Assembly (NCBI RefSeq): GCF_001494595.1
Contig: NZ_LN929908.1
Span: forward strand, 3,564,468 to 3,628,467
Origin: Mycobacterium sp. M26
Lineage (GTDB): Bacteria > Actinomycetota > Actinomycetes > Mycobacteriales > Mycobacteriaceae
Length of the DNA stretch: 64,000 nucleotides
Reading direction: 5' to 3'
Shown here: piece by piece, positions 18,126 to 26,937 of the stretch
Layout: each line of letters begins with the position of its first letter
Position numbering within the stretch: position 1 is the stretch's first letter
Notes under the pieces: generated by a model
The model's database searches: none
Seen by the model: only the letters and a program-made list of their open reading frames with translations
What the model was told of the DNA's origin: nothing
Made by a program: the position numbers and the translations under genes

Positions 18126-20753
18126 GTGGACAAGCCATTGGATGGCTTACGAGGGGTAAACAGCAATCCTCAGCCGGCCATCCGGTGGCTGCGGGCCGGT
18201 GTTGCTGCGGCCGGTGTCGGCGCCGCGATCGTGTTCAGCACACCCGGGATCGCCCACGCCGACGACACCTCCGATCCGTCGACCACCGCCTCCAAGTCCG
18301 CAGGACATTCCAAACGCCCCCACTCGGCCGCGGACTCGAAAGCCAAGCCGGCGGACGCCCAGGGTGCCACCACATCCCAGGGCCGATCGGGACGTGCGAC
18401 CGGCACCGGTAGCGAACCCGACACACAGCAGGCGACGGAAAGCACTGCGCCTTCCCGCATTTCGTCTGCAAGGACCCGGCAGCGGACCGCACTCACCGCA
18501 CCGGTGACGACCGTTCACACAACTCCGCGCAGCGACGTGTCAGCGGCGACACCAGCCGCGACCGCCGCTGCCACCGACCTTGTCGCGGCATCGAGCACAG
18601 TGACCACCACCGCCGTGCGCACTACGGCGCCTGCCGCGCTGTCGGCGAGTGTGAGCACCTCTCCGATCGCCACAGTGGTGCGCACGTTCCTGGACTCGGC
18701 CACCAACTGGTTGTCGACTCTCCCCTCGAACCCGGTCACCGATTTCGTCCAGGGCGCGTTGCTGCTGGTTCGTCGCCACCTCTTCCTCGGCGATGGCGCC
18801 GCCAAGACTCCCCCGGCCTGTGTTGCCACCAAGAACTGCTCCGGCCAAGATTTCTCCGGGCAGAACCTGGCCGGCCTGGACCTGACCAGGGTGAACTTCA
18901 CCGGCGCAAACCTCACCGACACCAACCTCACCCAGGCCAACCTGACCGAGGCCAACTTCCACGACGCCACACTCACCGATGCAAACCTGTCGAGTGCCTA
19001 TGGCTACGGCGCCAATCTGAGCCAGGCCGACGTCAGCAGCGCCAACATGTCCGGCATGTTGCTCTACGGCGCCAACCTGACCGGTGCAGACCTGACCGGA
19101 TCAGATCTGAGCAACGCGTTCGCGTGGCGTGCGACGTTCACGGGCGCGGATCTGACCGGAGCCATCCTGACCGGGATCGGACTGCGCGACGCCAACATGG
19201 CCGGGGCCATCCTGACCGATGCCACGCTGTCGCGGGCCGATGCACGGAATGTGAACCTCAACAGCGCTGTCCTGGACGGTGCGCTGCTGGACAACGCGGA
19301 TCTCACCGGCGCTCGCCTCATCGGCGCCAGCCTGAAGAAGGCGGACCTTTCCGACGCCACCTTGACCAACGCCAACCTGAAAAACGCCGTCCTGACGAAA
19401 GCCACCCTGAACGACGCCACCGTGTACGGCGCCTCGCTGCAGGGCGCTGACCTCACCGACGCGACGCTGCAGGGCGCGGATCTGACCACTGCGGATCTCA
19501 ATCACGCGAAGCTCGAACAGACCGACTTCACCGGGGCGACCCTTCGGCTGGCCAACCTCTCGAGTGCCGACCTCTCCGAGGCAAACCTGACAAATGCGAA
19601 CCTGCGGAGTGCCACCCTGCTGGGTGCCACGCTCTCCGGGGTGACGGCCAATGGCGCCAGCTTCATCAACGCCAATCTGGCCAATGCCGACCTCCGGCAG
19701 GCCGTCCTGGGTAATGCGAACCTGCGCAGCGCAAACCTTCAGGGCACCAACCTGTCTCAAGCCAACCTCTCCCAAGCTGTGCTGCAAGACGTCAACGCCA
19801 ACGGCGCGAACTTGAGCCAGGCCAATCTCTCCGGTGCGGATCTCACCGACGCATCGCTGCGAGGCGCCGACCTGACCCTGGCCAACCTCAGCACGGCGAA
19901 CGCCCAGGGGACGGATTTCACCAACGCGATCTTCAAGGACTCGACGCTGCGGGGTACCAACCTGCGGAATGCGACGTTGATCAACGCCGACCTGCGAGAC
20001 GCCGACCTCAGCGGAGCCACGTTTAACAACACCAACTTTCAGGGCGCCAACATGTCCGGCGCGGCGCTGGCCGGACTGAATCTGCGCGGGGCCAGCCTGA
20101 CGCAGGTCAATCTGACCGGAGCCGACCTCAGCGGTGCAAACCTCACCGGCGTCGACCTGGAGGGGGCGAACCTCACCAATGCCGACCTGTCCGGAGCCGA
20201 CCTGGCGCAGGCCGACCTGACCGGGGTGATCGGCAGCGGAGCGAACCTGGAAGAAGCCGACGCGACCGGAGCCAACCTGACCGGTGCCAAGCTGGACAAC
20301 ACCGGCCTCGGTAATGCCAAGTTCGTCAATGCCATCCTGATCAACGCCGACCTCAGTGGCGCCCAAGGCCTGGAAACCAACTTCATCGGGGCGAACCTGA
20401 CCGGGGCGAACCTGACCGGCGCCGCACTGACCGCTCCGATCGCGACGAACGCGAACTTCACCTCGGCCATCCTGGACGGCGCCAACCTGCAACTGGCGCG
20501 TCTGGAGAATGCGAACTTCACCGGCGCCTCGCTGGTGGGTACCAATCTGACTGGCGCCAAACTGATGTCGGCCGACATGACCAAGGCCAATCTCACCGGC
20601 GCCATCTTGACCGGGGCGATCCTGACCGGAGTGATCTGGGACCAGACCACCTGCCCGGATGGTCAGGTCCGCGACAGTTGCGGGCCGGCCGCCGGTGCTG
20701 CGGTCAGCTCGGCCGCAGCGCTGTCACCGGTCACCGAGGCGAGACGCGACTAG
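18126..20753 (+). CDS. Giant exported pentapeptide-repeat protein
   Basis: An 875-residue protein. GTG 18126 is preceded by GGGAG and gives an export signal (arginine-containing N-region, hydrophobic core, cleavage near AHA-DDT at about residue 46); an in-frame start at 18006 would only add residues before the signal. Residues 47-185 are Ser/Thr/Ala-rich and low-complexity. A short helical segment follows at about 186-225. About 119 pentapeptides of the A(N/D)LxX type run from residue 240 to 835. Cysteine pairs flank the array: C232/C238 before it, C843/C852 (TCPDGQVRDSC) after it. Pentapeptide arrays fold as right-handed quadrilateral beta-helices, so this would be a rod roughly 30 coils long outside the membrane. 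Known small relatives such as MfpA are cytosolic DNA mimics; that role does not fit an exported protein. The stop overlaps the convergent RNase gene. Confidence 0.9.
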   Translation: MDKPLDGLRGVNSNPQPAIRWLRAGVAAAGVGAAIVFSTPGIAHADDTSDPSTTASKSAGHSKRPHSAADSKAKPADAQGATTSQGRSGRATGTGSEPDTQQATESTAPSRISSARTRQRTALTAPVTTVHTTPRSDVSAATPAATAAATDLVAASSTVTTTAVRTTAPAALSASVSTSPIATVVRTFLDSATNWLSTLPSNPVTDFVQGALLLVRRHLFLGDGAAKTPPACVATKNCSGQDFSGQNLAGLDLTRVNFTGANLTDTNLTQANLTEANFHDATLTDANLSSAYGYGANLSQADVSSANMSGMLLYGANLTGADLTGSDLSNAFAWRATFTGADLTGAILTGIGLRDANMAGAILTDATLSRADARNVNLNSAVLDGALLDNADLTGARLIGASLKKADLSDATLTNANLKNAVLTKATLNDATVYGASLQGADLTDATLQGADLTTADLNHAKLEQTDFTGATLRLANLSSADLSEANLTNANLRSATLLGATLSGVTANGASFINANLANADLRQAVLGNANLRSANLQGTNLSQANLSQAVLQDVNANGANLSQANLSGADLTDASLRGADLTLANLSTANAQGTDFTNAIFKDSTLRGTNLRNATLINADLRDADLSGATFNNTNFQGANMSGAALAGLNLRGASLTQVNLTGADLSGANLTGVDLEGANLTNADLSGADLAQADLTGVIGSGANLEEADATGANLTGAKLDNTGLGNAKFVNAILINADLSGAQGLETNFIGANLTGANLTGAALTAPIATNANFTSAILDGANLQLARLENANFTGASLVGTNLTGAKLMSADMTKANLTGAILTGAILTGVIWDQTTCPDGQVRDSCGPAAGAAVSSAAALSPVTEARRD
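18843..20630 (+). repeat. Pentapeptide-repeat-coding array
   Basis: About 119 consecutive 15-base units encode the consensus A-(N/D)-L-(T/S/R)-(G/N/D/Q). Units such as GCCAACCTGACCGGC recur with variation, so the DNA is internally repetitive and prone to alignment ambiguity. The array fills two thirds of the gene and is flanked on both sides by Cys-containing caps. Confidence 0.9.
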
Positions 20754-21493
20754 CGCGGCACACTCCCCCGCCGGCAGCCGCCGGAAAGCGTTGGGCCCTT
20801 GGCGATCACGTCACGCAGTGAGACATCCGGCACCTGTGCCAGATCGGCCACGGACGGCAGCGACAGCCTGACCTCGTAGGCGAGCGGCCCGCGGTCGGTG
20901 TCACGACAGATCAGCATTACCCGCTTGCCCGCTCCGGCTGAGAGCCCGGCGTCCAGGGCGGCCCGGATCGCCTCGATCGTTACCCGGCCGTCGGCGGTGC
21001 GAAAGACCGGATCCAGGATGGCGCCGGCCTGCTCGGCCAGTGTCGACGAGACGCGGAAGTATTCGGTCGCGCTGACCCCCGAACAGCTGCCGTGGGTCTT
21101 CCACTCGTGGGGAGCCATGATGCCGACGTCGGACATCTTCGACTGCAGGTCGTCGGTGAGATCAGCCGGCAGCTGGAGCGAGGGCAGATCTCGTTGGCCA
21201 CTGGGCAGCGGGCAGTACTGCTCGCTGGTGGGTTGCGGCCACAGGCCGTGCAGGATCAGGGTTGGGCCCAGCCCCTTGACATGACCGCTACGGCACCCCG
21301 GGTTGGACCGTTCCACCGAGCACAGGCTCGGACCCCAGGTCACCACGAGCAGGCTCGACGTGCTGGTGGATGCCGTTGCCGGCGTGCGGTTGTCCCGGTT
21401 GGAGTAGAGCAGCGCGACCACAACGACGGCGACGAGGACCAGGACGACCGGGACGCCGAGCGCCCACCGACGGCTTCGATTCCGAGTACGCAT
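20750..21493 (-). CDS. Membrane-anchored or secreted ribonuclease T2
   Basis: A 247-residue RNase T2 family protein that cleaves single-stranded RNA through 2',3'-cyclic phosphates. Both active-site segments are intact: CAS1 LILHGLWPQ (His at about residue 82) and CAS2 HEWKTHGSC (about residues 129-137). ATG 21493 gives MRTRNRSRRW and a hydrophobic helix at about residues 11-30, acting as a signal peptide or anchor; a GTG 12 codons upstream is possible. Several cysteines can form the family disulfides. The stop overlaps the pentapeptide gene's stop. Confidence 0.9.
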   Translation of the reverse strand: MRTRNRSRRWALGVPVVLVLVAVVVVALLYSNRDNRTPATASTSTSSLLVVTWGPSLCSVERSNPGCRSGHVKGLGPTLILHGLWPQPTSEQYCPLPSGQRDLPSLQLPADLTDDLQSKMSDVGIMAPHEWKTHGSCSGVSATEYFRVSSTLAEQAGAILDPVFRTADGRVTIEAIRAALDAGLSAGAGKRVMLICRDTDRGPLAYEVRLSLPSVADLAQVPDVSLRDVIAKGPTLSGGCRRGSVPR

Positions 21494-21547
21494 GGGACGG
21501 ATGGCTTCTACCGGTCGCGGCACTGACACTCGGAGCCGCGCTCATTC

Positions 21548-23107
21548 CTAGAAGGTATTGACCAACCTGCCCGCATCGGACATCTCCCTGGACATCGTGT
21601 AGTGGTGATAGTGCACCGCACACTTCACCACACAGACGAACAGAACTGCCGGGTCGGGCCGTCGACGAAGAATTGTCGCCATCCGGCGGCGGTAGATCCG
21701 TCGCAGATGTCGATCTGGAACGTTCTTCATCAGCAACGCGAAGAGCCCGAGGGCACGCGCGGCGTCAAGGAACTGTGATTGTCGCCTGCGCCAGGGGTGG
21801 CTGCGCCAGTACTCGGTGCGGGCCCGCCCGAACTCAAAGTTTCTCGTCAGAAAGAGGTTTTCGATTCGGTCGAAGAAGAAGTCCGGGTCATACAGTTCCC
21901 GCATCATGCCGACATAGCCGTCACGCAACTCGTCACGCGTCATCCCCAGCGGAATGACATTCGTGCCGAAGGGCTGCTCGTCGGCGAGATCCAGACGGCC
22001 CTCGTCGTGCAGTCTCTTGTGCAGGGGCGTCTTCGGAATGGCCGAGAGCATGCCGACCATCGCATGCAGAATGTCGGTCTGCCGGATGAAATCGACTTGT
22101 TCCTTGAAGATTCGGGCATCGTCATTGTCGAAGCCGACGATCATGCCGCACCAGACTTCAAGACCCGCGTCCTGTACTTTGCGGACCCGGTCCACGATCG
22201 AACCGCCCTTCTTCACGTTCTGGTACTTCTTGGCTTCGCGCAGGGACTCTTCATTCGGGCTTTCGATTCCGATGAACACCACGGTGATGTTCGCCGCCAC
22301 CATCAGCTCCATCAGTTCGTCGTCCTCGGCCAGATTCAGCGACGCCTCAGTGAAGAACTGGAACGGAAAGCCTTGCGCAGCCTGCCAATCGGCGATATCG
22401 CGCAGGAGAACTTTCACGGCGACCTTGTTGCCGATCAGATTGTCGTCGACGATGAACGCGATCGGTAGATTCTGCTGACGCAGAGCTTCCAATTCGGCGA
22501 TGACCTGGGCACTGGTCTTCATTCTCGGCTTGCGCCCGAATGTGACGATGATGTCGCAGAACTCGCACTGAAATGGACATCCGCGACTGAACTGGATGCT
22601 GCCGAAGACGTAGTTCTTGGTCTTCAGCAGGTCGTACCGCGGCACCGGAACACGGGTCATATCGGTGCGCTCGGCCTGCTCATATCGCTGGTGGTGCCGG
22701 CCGTGGGCCCAATCGTCGAGGAACTGGGGCCATGTCGTCTCGGCCTCGCCGACAAAGATGACGTCGGTCAGGCCGTCGAAGTAATCCTCCTGGACGCTGA
22801 CCCATGGACCGCCGACCACGGTGAACACGCCCCGCGCCTTCAGTTCACGGAGGATTTCTCGCATCCGCTGGCGCTGAACACTCATGCCGGTGAGTCCGAC
22901 GATGTCTGCTCGTGCCAGGCGGTCGTAGTCGATCGGCTCGACGTTCTCGTCGACCAACGTCACGTGATGACCGTCCGGCGTCAGCGCTGCAAGCAGAGGC
23001 AAGCACGCGGTGGGCAAGTTGCATTTCTTACCGAGCAGCTTGAGTGCATGCTCAAGTCCCCAGTAGGACACCTCGAACCGGGGGTTGACTAGGACGATGT
23101 CGGCCAT
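21548..23107 (-). CDS. B12-binding-domain radical SAM protein (DUF4070 type)
   Basis: A 519-residue enzyme. Residues 1-150 form a cobalamin-binding Rossmann domain (MADIVLVNPRFEVSYW...VGLTGMS...VVGGPWVS). The radical SAM core carries the cluster motif C-x3-C-x2-C at residues 177, 181 and 184 (SRGCPFQCEFC). A C-terminal DUF4070-like region contains IPKTPLHKRLHDEGRL and DPDFFFDRIENLF. This architecture is shared with class B radical SAM methylases, including the hopanoid 2-methylase HpnP, so a methyl transfer to an unactivated carbon is plausible. The substrate is unknown and no hopanoid genes are nearby. ATG 23107 was preferred to a start six codons upstream because it places the domain at the N-terminus. 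Confidence 0.85.
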   Translation of the reverse strand: MADIVLVNPRFEVSYWGLEHALKLLGKKCNLPTACLPLLAALTPDGHHVTLVDENVEPIDYDRLARADIVGLTGMSVQRQRMREILRELKARGVFTVVGGPWVSVQEDYFDGLTDVIFVGEAETTWPQFLDDWAHGRHHQRYEQAERTDMTRVPVPRYDLLKTKNYVFGSIQFSRGCPFQCEFCDIIVTFGRKPRMKTSAQVIAELEALRQQNLPIAFIVDDNLIGNKVAVKVLLRDIADWQAAQGFPFQFFTEASLNLAEDDELMELMVAANITVVFIGIESPNEESLREAKKYQNVKKGGSIVDRVRKVQDAGLEVWCGMIVGFDNDDARIFKEQVDFIRQTDILHAMVGMLSAIPKTPLHKRLHDEGRLDLADEQPFGTNVIPLGMTRDELRDGYVGMMRELYDPDFFFDRIENLFLTRNFEFGRARTEYWRSHPWRRRQSQFLDAARALGLFALLMKNVPDRHLRRIYRRRMATILRRRPDPAVLFVCVVKCAVHYHHYTMSREMSDAGRLVNTF

Positions 23108-23231
23108 GGTCGCCCCATTTCTCACGGCGGCGTAGATTCTCGGAGATTAACACCGAGCCAGCGGCAGATCTGCCGTTTGCGCCCAAGCAGCCGGTAGCCG
23201 TGCGCACTGATGCGATAGGCGACGACGACGG

Positions 23232-23253
23232 GGTCCCTAATGTGCTTGGGACC
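23232..23253 (-). terminator. Weak hairpin after the lipoprotein gene
   Basis: GGTCCC and GGGACC form a 6-bp stem separated by ten bases, just past the stop of the lipoprotein gene on the minus strand. There is no T-run, so termination is only a possibility. Confidence 0.3.
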
Positions 23254-23259
23254 AGGGAT

Positions 23260-23745
23260 TTAGCGGTCGCTGCGCTTGCAGTTAGGGTCAGCGGGTTTGG
23301 TCGGCCAGGCACAGACGTCGATGTAGGTCTTGTCTGACCAGCCGCCGCCGTCGATCACGCTGTAGGCCGCTCCGTTAGTACCGGTGTAGGTGGCACCGCC
23401 ATCGGAGGTGACGACGCTGGTGACGTCCCACTTCTTGGCTTCCAGCGCCTCCTTGTAGGCCTTCATCACGTCAGCGGGCGAGCCGGTCACCTGGAAGAAA
23501 AGGTGAATTCCGTTGTCGGCCAGACTATCCGGCCCCTTGGTGGTGTTGGTGTTGGCCGGGGCTGGCACGAGCGACTCCAACTGACCCGAATCCGCCGCGG
23601 CCGCAGCAGATGTCGTTGCCGCCGCGGATGTCGTTGCCGCCGAAGAGGAAGTCGACGAGGCCGCCTTCCCGGAGTCCGAGCTGCTGCACGCCGTTGCTCC
23701 CAGCGCGATCGCCGCCGCCAGCACCACCATCGCTTGACGCATCAT
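23260..23745 (-). CDS. Lipoprotein of unknown function
   Basis: A 161-residue lipoprotein with an ATAC lipobox and acylated cysteine at residue 20. An Ala/Ser/Thr linker runs to about residue 62. The compact domain beyond contains DNGIHLFFQVTGSPADVMKAYKEALEAKKWDV and ends in DVCAWPTKPADPNCKRSDR with two cysteines. It resembles small mycobacterial surface lipoproteins, but I recognise no specific family. ATG 23745 (the first of two adjacent ATGs) is used. Confidence 0.8.
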   Translation of the reverse strand: MMRQAMVVLAAAIALGATACSSSDSGKAASSTSSSAATTSAAATTSAAAAADSGQLESLVPAPANTNTTKGPDSLADNGIHLFFQVTGSPADVMKAYKEALEAKKWDVTSVVTSDGGATYTGTNGAAYSVIDGGGWSDKTYIDVCAWPTKPADPNCKRSDR

Positions 23746-23812
23746 GAGCACTCCCCGCTTTCGTCTCGCGCACCGTAGCAAAGTCTTGTGTCGTCGGATG
23801 GCGATTGGCGAA

Positions 23813-25096
23813 TCAGCTCTGCCGCAAAGCGTGGCCGGTGTGGGTCCCTACTCCGCGGCCGACACCCAGCTGCTGTTCGATGGCACGCAGCGAACTCATG
23901 GCGTCCGGTAGCGGGGCAAACAGCGGCCAGCCGTGAAACTGGCCGTCGCGCAGCACAAACGTCATGTCCAGGCCCTCGGTGATCGCCCGCTGGCGCAGAC
24001 GCACGGTGTCCGGCGCCAGCAGATCAAGAGACCCGCTGTAGACCGCGGTGGGCGGCAGCCCCTCCAGCGAGCCGTACAGCGGGCTCACCCGAGGATCGGT
24101 GAGGTCCAGCCCGTGCGCCCAGGCCAGCCCGAAGCTCTGCAGTTGTTCCACATCGAGCAGGGGATCCCAAATGACCTGGCTGGCCGGATCGCTGACGGTC
24201 GCATCCAGCCAGGGCGAGACAAGAACCATCCGGCCCGGAGTGCTGGCGCCACGGCGCACCAGCTCCTGGGTCGCCGCCAGGGCCAATCCCCCGCCCGCCG
24301 ATGCCCCGGTCAGGCTGACGTGATCGGCGCCGTAGGCGTTGACCAGGGTACTGAGAAAGTCCGCCATCCCGGGAACCACGGTGGCCGCGGTGCCGCCCTG
24401 TTCGGCTAACGGGTACATCGGGACCACCACGGTTGCTCCGGTCTGCCGGGCGATCGCGCCATTGGCCAGCCATTCAAAGACCAGTGGCTGGCTCACGTAG
24501 CCGCCGCCGTGCAGCGAGACCACATAGTCCCCGGAGGGCGCCGACGACGACAACGTGTAGACCGGCATGCCGTTGAAGTCCGCGCGCCCCACGGTCAGCC
24601 CCAGCGTGCTGAACCAGGGCGGCGAATCCTGGTTGAGCACCGTCGGTGAGGGCAACAGCGTGGTGTGCGTGGTGACCTGTTCCAGTCCCCACAGGGCCAC
24701 GTTGAAAATTTGGTTGACCAGACTCGGGCGACCAGTGAACAGGTTCTGATCTACCGACCAATCGGTGTATGGCACAACAGGATTCGACGGCTGACTGTTG
24801 GATGTGCTGGGCGCCGCCGGAGTTGGACGTGCGGACCGACCGGCTGCGGCCGGCGCGCGGACGCCAGCCGTGTTGGTACTGCGCGCGATGCGGGGCGCCG
24901 GGACGGTAGCGCGCTGGTGTCGGCGTGCCGCAGGGGCGTGGCCAGTCCCGGCAGGGGACGCGGCGCTGCGGCCACTGCCGGCCGATGCGGTTGTTCCCGC
25001 GTCGGCCGAGGAGACGGCCGAACCCAGAAAAATCAGGGCAGCAACACCCGCGACGGCAGCAGCCGACAGCCGAACCACGCACCCGAGTCTGGTCAT
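23813..25096 (-). CDS. Exported HSL-family lipase/esterase
   Basis: A 427-residue alpha/beta hydrolase of the hormone-sensitive-lipase class. ATG 25096 gives a signal peptide (cleavage near SADA at about residue 33) followed by a ~75-residue Ala/Pro/Arg-rich linker. The oxyanion motif HGGGY lies at about residues 196-200. The nucleophile is Ser266 in GASAGG, the likely acid is Asp358 in SGSLD, and the base is His388 in FHGWP. It probably hydrolyses acyl esters outside the membrane. Length is inflated relative to Lip family members by the linker. Confidence 0.87.
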   Translation of the reverse strand: MTRLGCVVRLSAAAVAGVAALIFLGSAVSSADAGTTASAGSGRSAASPAGTGHAPAARRHQRATVPAPRIARSTNTAGVRAPAAAGRSARPTPAAPSTSNSQPSNPVVPYTDWSVDQNLFTGRPSLVNQIFNVALWGLEQVTTHTTLLPSPTVLNQDSPPWFSTLGLTVGRADFNGMPVYTLSSSAPSGDYVVSLHGGGYVSQPLVFEWLANGAIARQTGATVVVPMYPLAEQGGTAATVVPGMADFLSTLVNAYGADHVSLTGASAGGGLALAATQELVRRGASTPGRMVLVSPWLDATVSDPASQVIWDPLLDVEQLQSFGLAWAHGLDLTDPRVSPLYGSLEGLPPTAVYSGSLDLLAPDTVRLRQRAITEGLDMTFVLRDGQFHGWPLFAPLPDAMSSLRAIEQQLGVGRGVGTHTGHALRQS

Positions 25097-25228
25097 CCCC
25101 CTGGACCCCCCTGGCCCTGAGCATACGGTTCGAGGGCGCCGCGGCGGCGGGAACTGCTGTTTGCCAGATTGGTCAGGCCAGTGAAGCCCAGCGCGTCGCG
25201 GGTTCACCTGGGCAAAAGCGGAGCCGCC

Positions 25229-26125
25229 TCAGGCGATGGTCGAAAACCCGGGTTCCGGCGACGGCGTCACGCCGGGCGACGTATCCGGGCCGGGCAGGAC
25301 GGGACTGTAACCCGGCATCACCGGCCCGTATCCGGGTTGCGGCCCGTGGATCGAGGTCTGCGGGTCGTAGCTGGGGGTGGCCGGGCCGTACCCCGGAAGC
25401 GGGCCGTAGCCGGGCAGCGTCGGCAGCGACCCGGCCAGCAGCTTGGCCGCGACGAATGCCGCCGCCTGATCGGTGTAGCCGGGAACATAGCCCTCGGTAT
25501 GACCGCTCCAGGCGTTGCCCGGCCCGGCGTGGCAGATCGGGTCACCGGGATTGCACAGATCGATGGCTTTGGCACCGAGCAGTGCGCTCTGGGTCGGCAG
25601 CGACCCGCCGGTGCGGGCGGCCACGTTGCCGAAGGTGGCCACCGCCGCGACGTTGTCCGAGTATTCGGGCGGCAGCGCGCTGCCCCACGTGATGCCGGCC
25701 ATCGGAACCCCGGCCACGATATCGATCACGCTCGCGCCCTGCGAGTAGCCGCCCAGGACGATCTTCGTGTCGGGACAGGAGGCCACCGTGGACTTGACGT
25801 GGGCAATCACGTCATTGGCACCGTCGCCGCCGTGCAGCTGCAGCTTGCCGGCCTTGTAGTTGACGGCGTAGCTCGCGATGTTCATTGCGGGCAGCTCGCT
25901 GCGCAGCGAGTCGACGAGAGCGTCACCGACGCGGCCCATACCCGCCGGCTCATCGGTGCCGCGAGCAAAGATCACCTCCGCGTCGGGGCAATCGGCCGCA
26001 GACGCGACAGGTGGCGCTGCGAGCAGCAGGCTCGCGATGAACATGGGCGAAGCAACCAGCCCGACCCAGCGACCGGATGACCAGTCGTCCCCCACCGGAT
26101 GCCTTCGCATGCAGCGAAGAGGCAT
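25229..26125 (-). CDS. Cutinase-family serine esterase with a GYGP-repeat tail
   Basis: A 298-residue secreted cutinase-like protein. The signal peptide ends near ASA-ADC (about residue 44). The catalytic triad is Ser128 in GGYSQGAS, Asp195 in CNPGDPIC and His209 in WSGHTEGY, with two disulfide pairs as in mycobacterial Cfp21/Culp proteins. Residues 237-285 are a Pro/Gly/Tyr-rich tail with repeated GYGP/GYSP units, not part of the core fold. ATG 26125 or 26110 could be the start; neither has a clear ribosome site. Mycobacterial homologues act as esterases, lipases or phospholipases. Confidence 0.9.
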   Translation of the reverse strand: MPLRCMRRHPVGDDWSSGRWVGLVASPMFIASLLLAAPPVASAADCPDAEVIFARGTDEPAGMGRVGDALVDSLRSELPAMNIASYAVNYKAGKLQLHGGDGANDVIAHVKSTVASCPDTKIVLGGYSQGASVIDIVAGVPMAGITWGSALPPEYSDNVAAVATFGNVAARTGGSLPTQSALLGAKAIDLCNPGDPICHAGPGNAWSGHTEGYVPGYTDQAAAFVAAKLLAGSLPTLPGYGPLPGYGPATPSYDPQTSIHGPQPGYGPVMPGYSPVLPGPDTSPGVTPSPEPGFSTIA

Positions 26126-26235
26126 CCGATGAATCTAGCGCACTTGCGGTGTCCATGGACCTGCAGTGCCGATTCATTGCCACGGCTGATATTGACGGAA
26201 AGGCAAACAGGGCTTACTTTTTCGCGCGCTGACGG

Positions 26236-26847
26236 TCAGGCTGACAGTCCTTCGACGACGGCCAATGCGGTGAGGTAACGAACCTCCTCGGTGGCCGCGC
26301 GATCGCTGAGGAACTGACCGGAGGCACCGGCCTGAGCCGCCATCAGCGCCCGGGTGAAGATCTCCGGCGCGACAGTCATCGTTCGGCCGGTCTTGGCGAT
26401 CAGTTCGACGAAAATCCCCTGCAGACCATCGCGAAGGCGTTCGACTTGGTCGTCCAGGGCGCGGGCGATATCGGGCTGGTGAGCCGCGCGAGCCACCAGA
26501 GCGGCGTGCAGGGCGATGCGCGGTTGATCGGTGACACCGGCCTTCAGCAGCTGGCGCACCACTCGATCGGTCTTGAGAACGCCCTGGGTGCGCAACAGGG
26601 GTTGGGCGGTGCGCCGCAACCGTTCGACGAGGGCATCGTTCTGCTGTTCGTAGACCTCGAAGAGCAGATCCTGCATATCGTCATAGCTCGAGTAGAAGGC
26701 GCCGCGGGTGTAGCCGGCCGCTCGGCACACCTCCTCGACGCTAAACCAGGTCCGGCCACTGTCCTGAATGAGTTCGTCGGTGGCCTCGATCAACCGGGCC
26801 CGGGTGTTGCTGCGCCGGCGGGTTTCCCGCGCCTCTGTGACCTTCAC
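26236..26847 (-). CDS. TetR-family repressor of the divergent ABC/YhgE operon
   Basis: A 203-residue TetR regulator. The GTG at 26847 has an AGGGG ribosome site ten bases upstream and places the DNA-binding helices at about residues 10-60 (FSVEEVCRAAGYTRGAFYSSYDDM). The C-terminal ligand and dimer domain is unassigned. It is divergent from the ABC-like gene with 90 bases between starts, containing a near-palindromic operator (26882-26902). It probably represses both directions and responds to an amphipathic ligand; the ligand is unknown. Confidence 0.88.
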   Translation of the reverse strand: MKVTEARETRRRSNTRARLIEATDELIQDSGRTWFSVEEVCRAAGYTRGAFYSSYDDMQDLLFEVYEQQNDALVERLRRTAQPLLRTQGVLKTDRVVRQLLKAGVTDQPRIALHAALVARAAHQPDIARALDDQVERLRDGLQGIFVELIAKTGRTMTVAPEIFTRALMAAQAGASGQFLSDRAATEEVRYLTALAVVEGLSA

Positions 26848-26881
26848 GACAAACTGCCCCTCAGACTCGATACATTCCGTA

Positions 26882-26902
26882 TTGAATACATATCGTATTG
26901 AA
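26882..26902. promoter_or_regulatory. Probable TetR operator
   Basis: A 21-bp near-palindrome, TTGAATAC-5-GTATTGAA, with 7 of 8 arm positions paired (inner arms AATAC/GTATT perfect). It lies midway in the divergent region between the TetR gene and the ABC-like gene, in a locally AT-rich stretch that probably holds both promoters. Confidence 0.65.
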
Positions 26903-26937
26903 GTACCACCACGACAGCAACCCTCAGGAGGCGTTCC

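Noticed and set aside
19101..20492. Long antisense open frame with regular VG/QVG repeats
   Set aside because: It mirrors the 15-base periodicity of the pentapeptide gene on the other strand and has no ribosome site or signal of its own.
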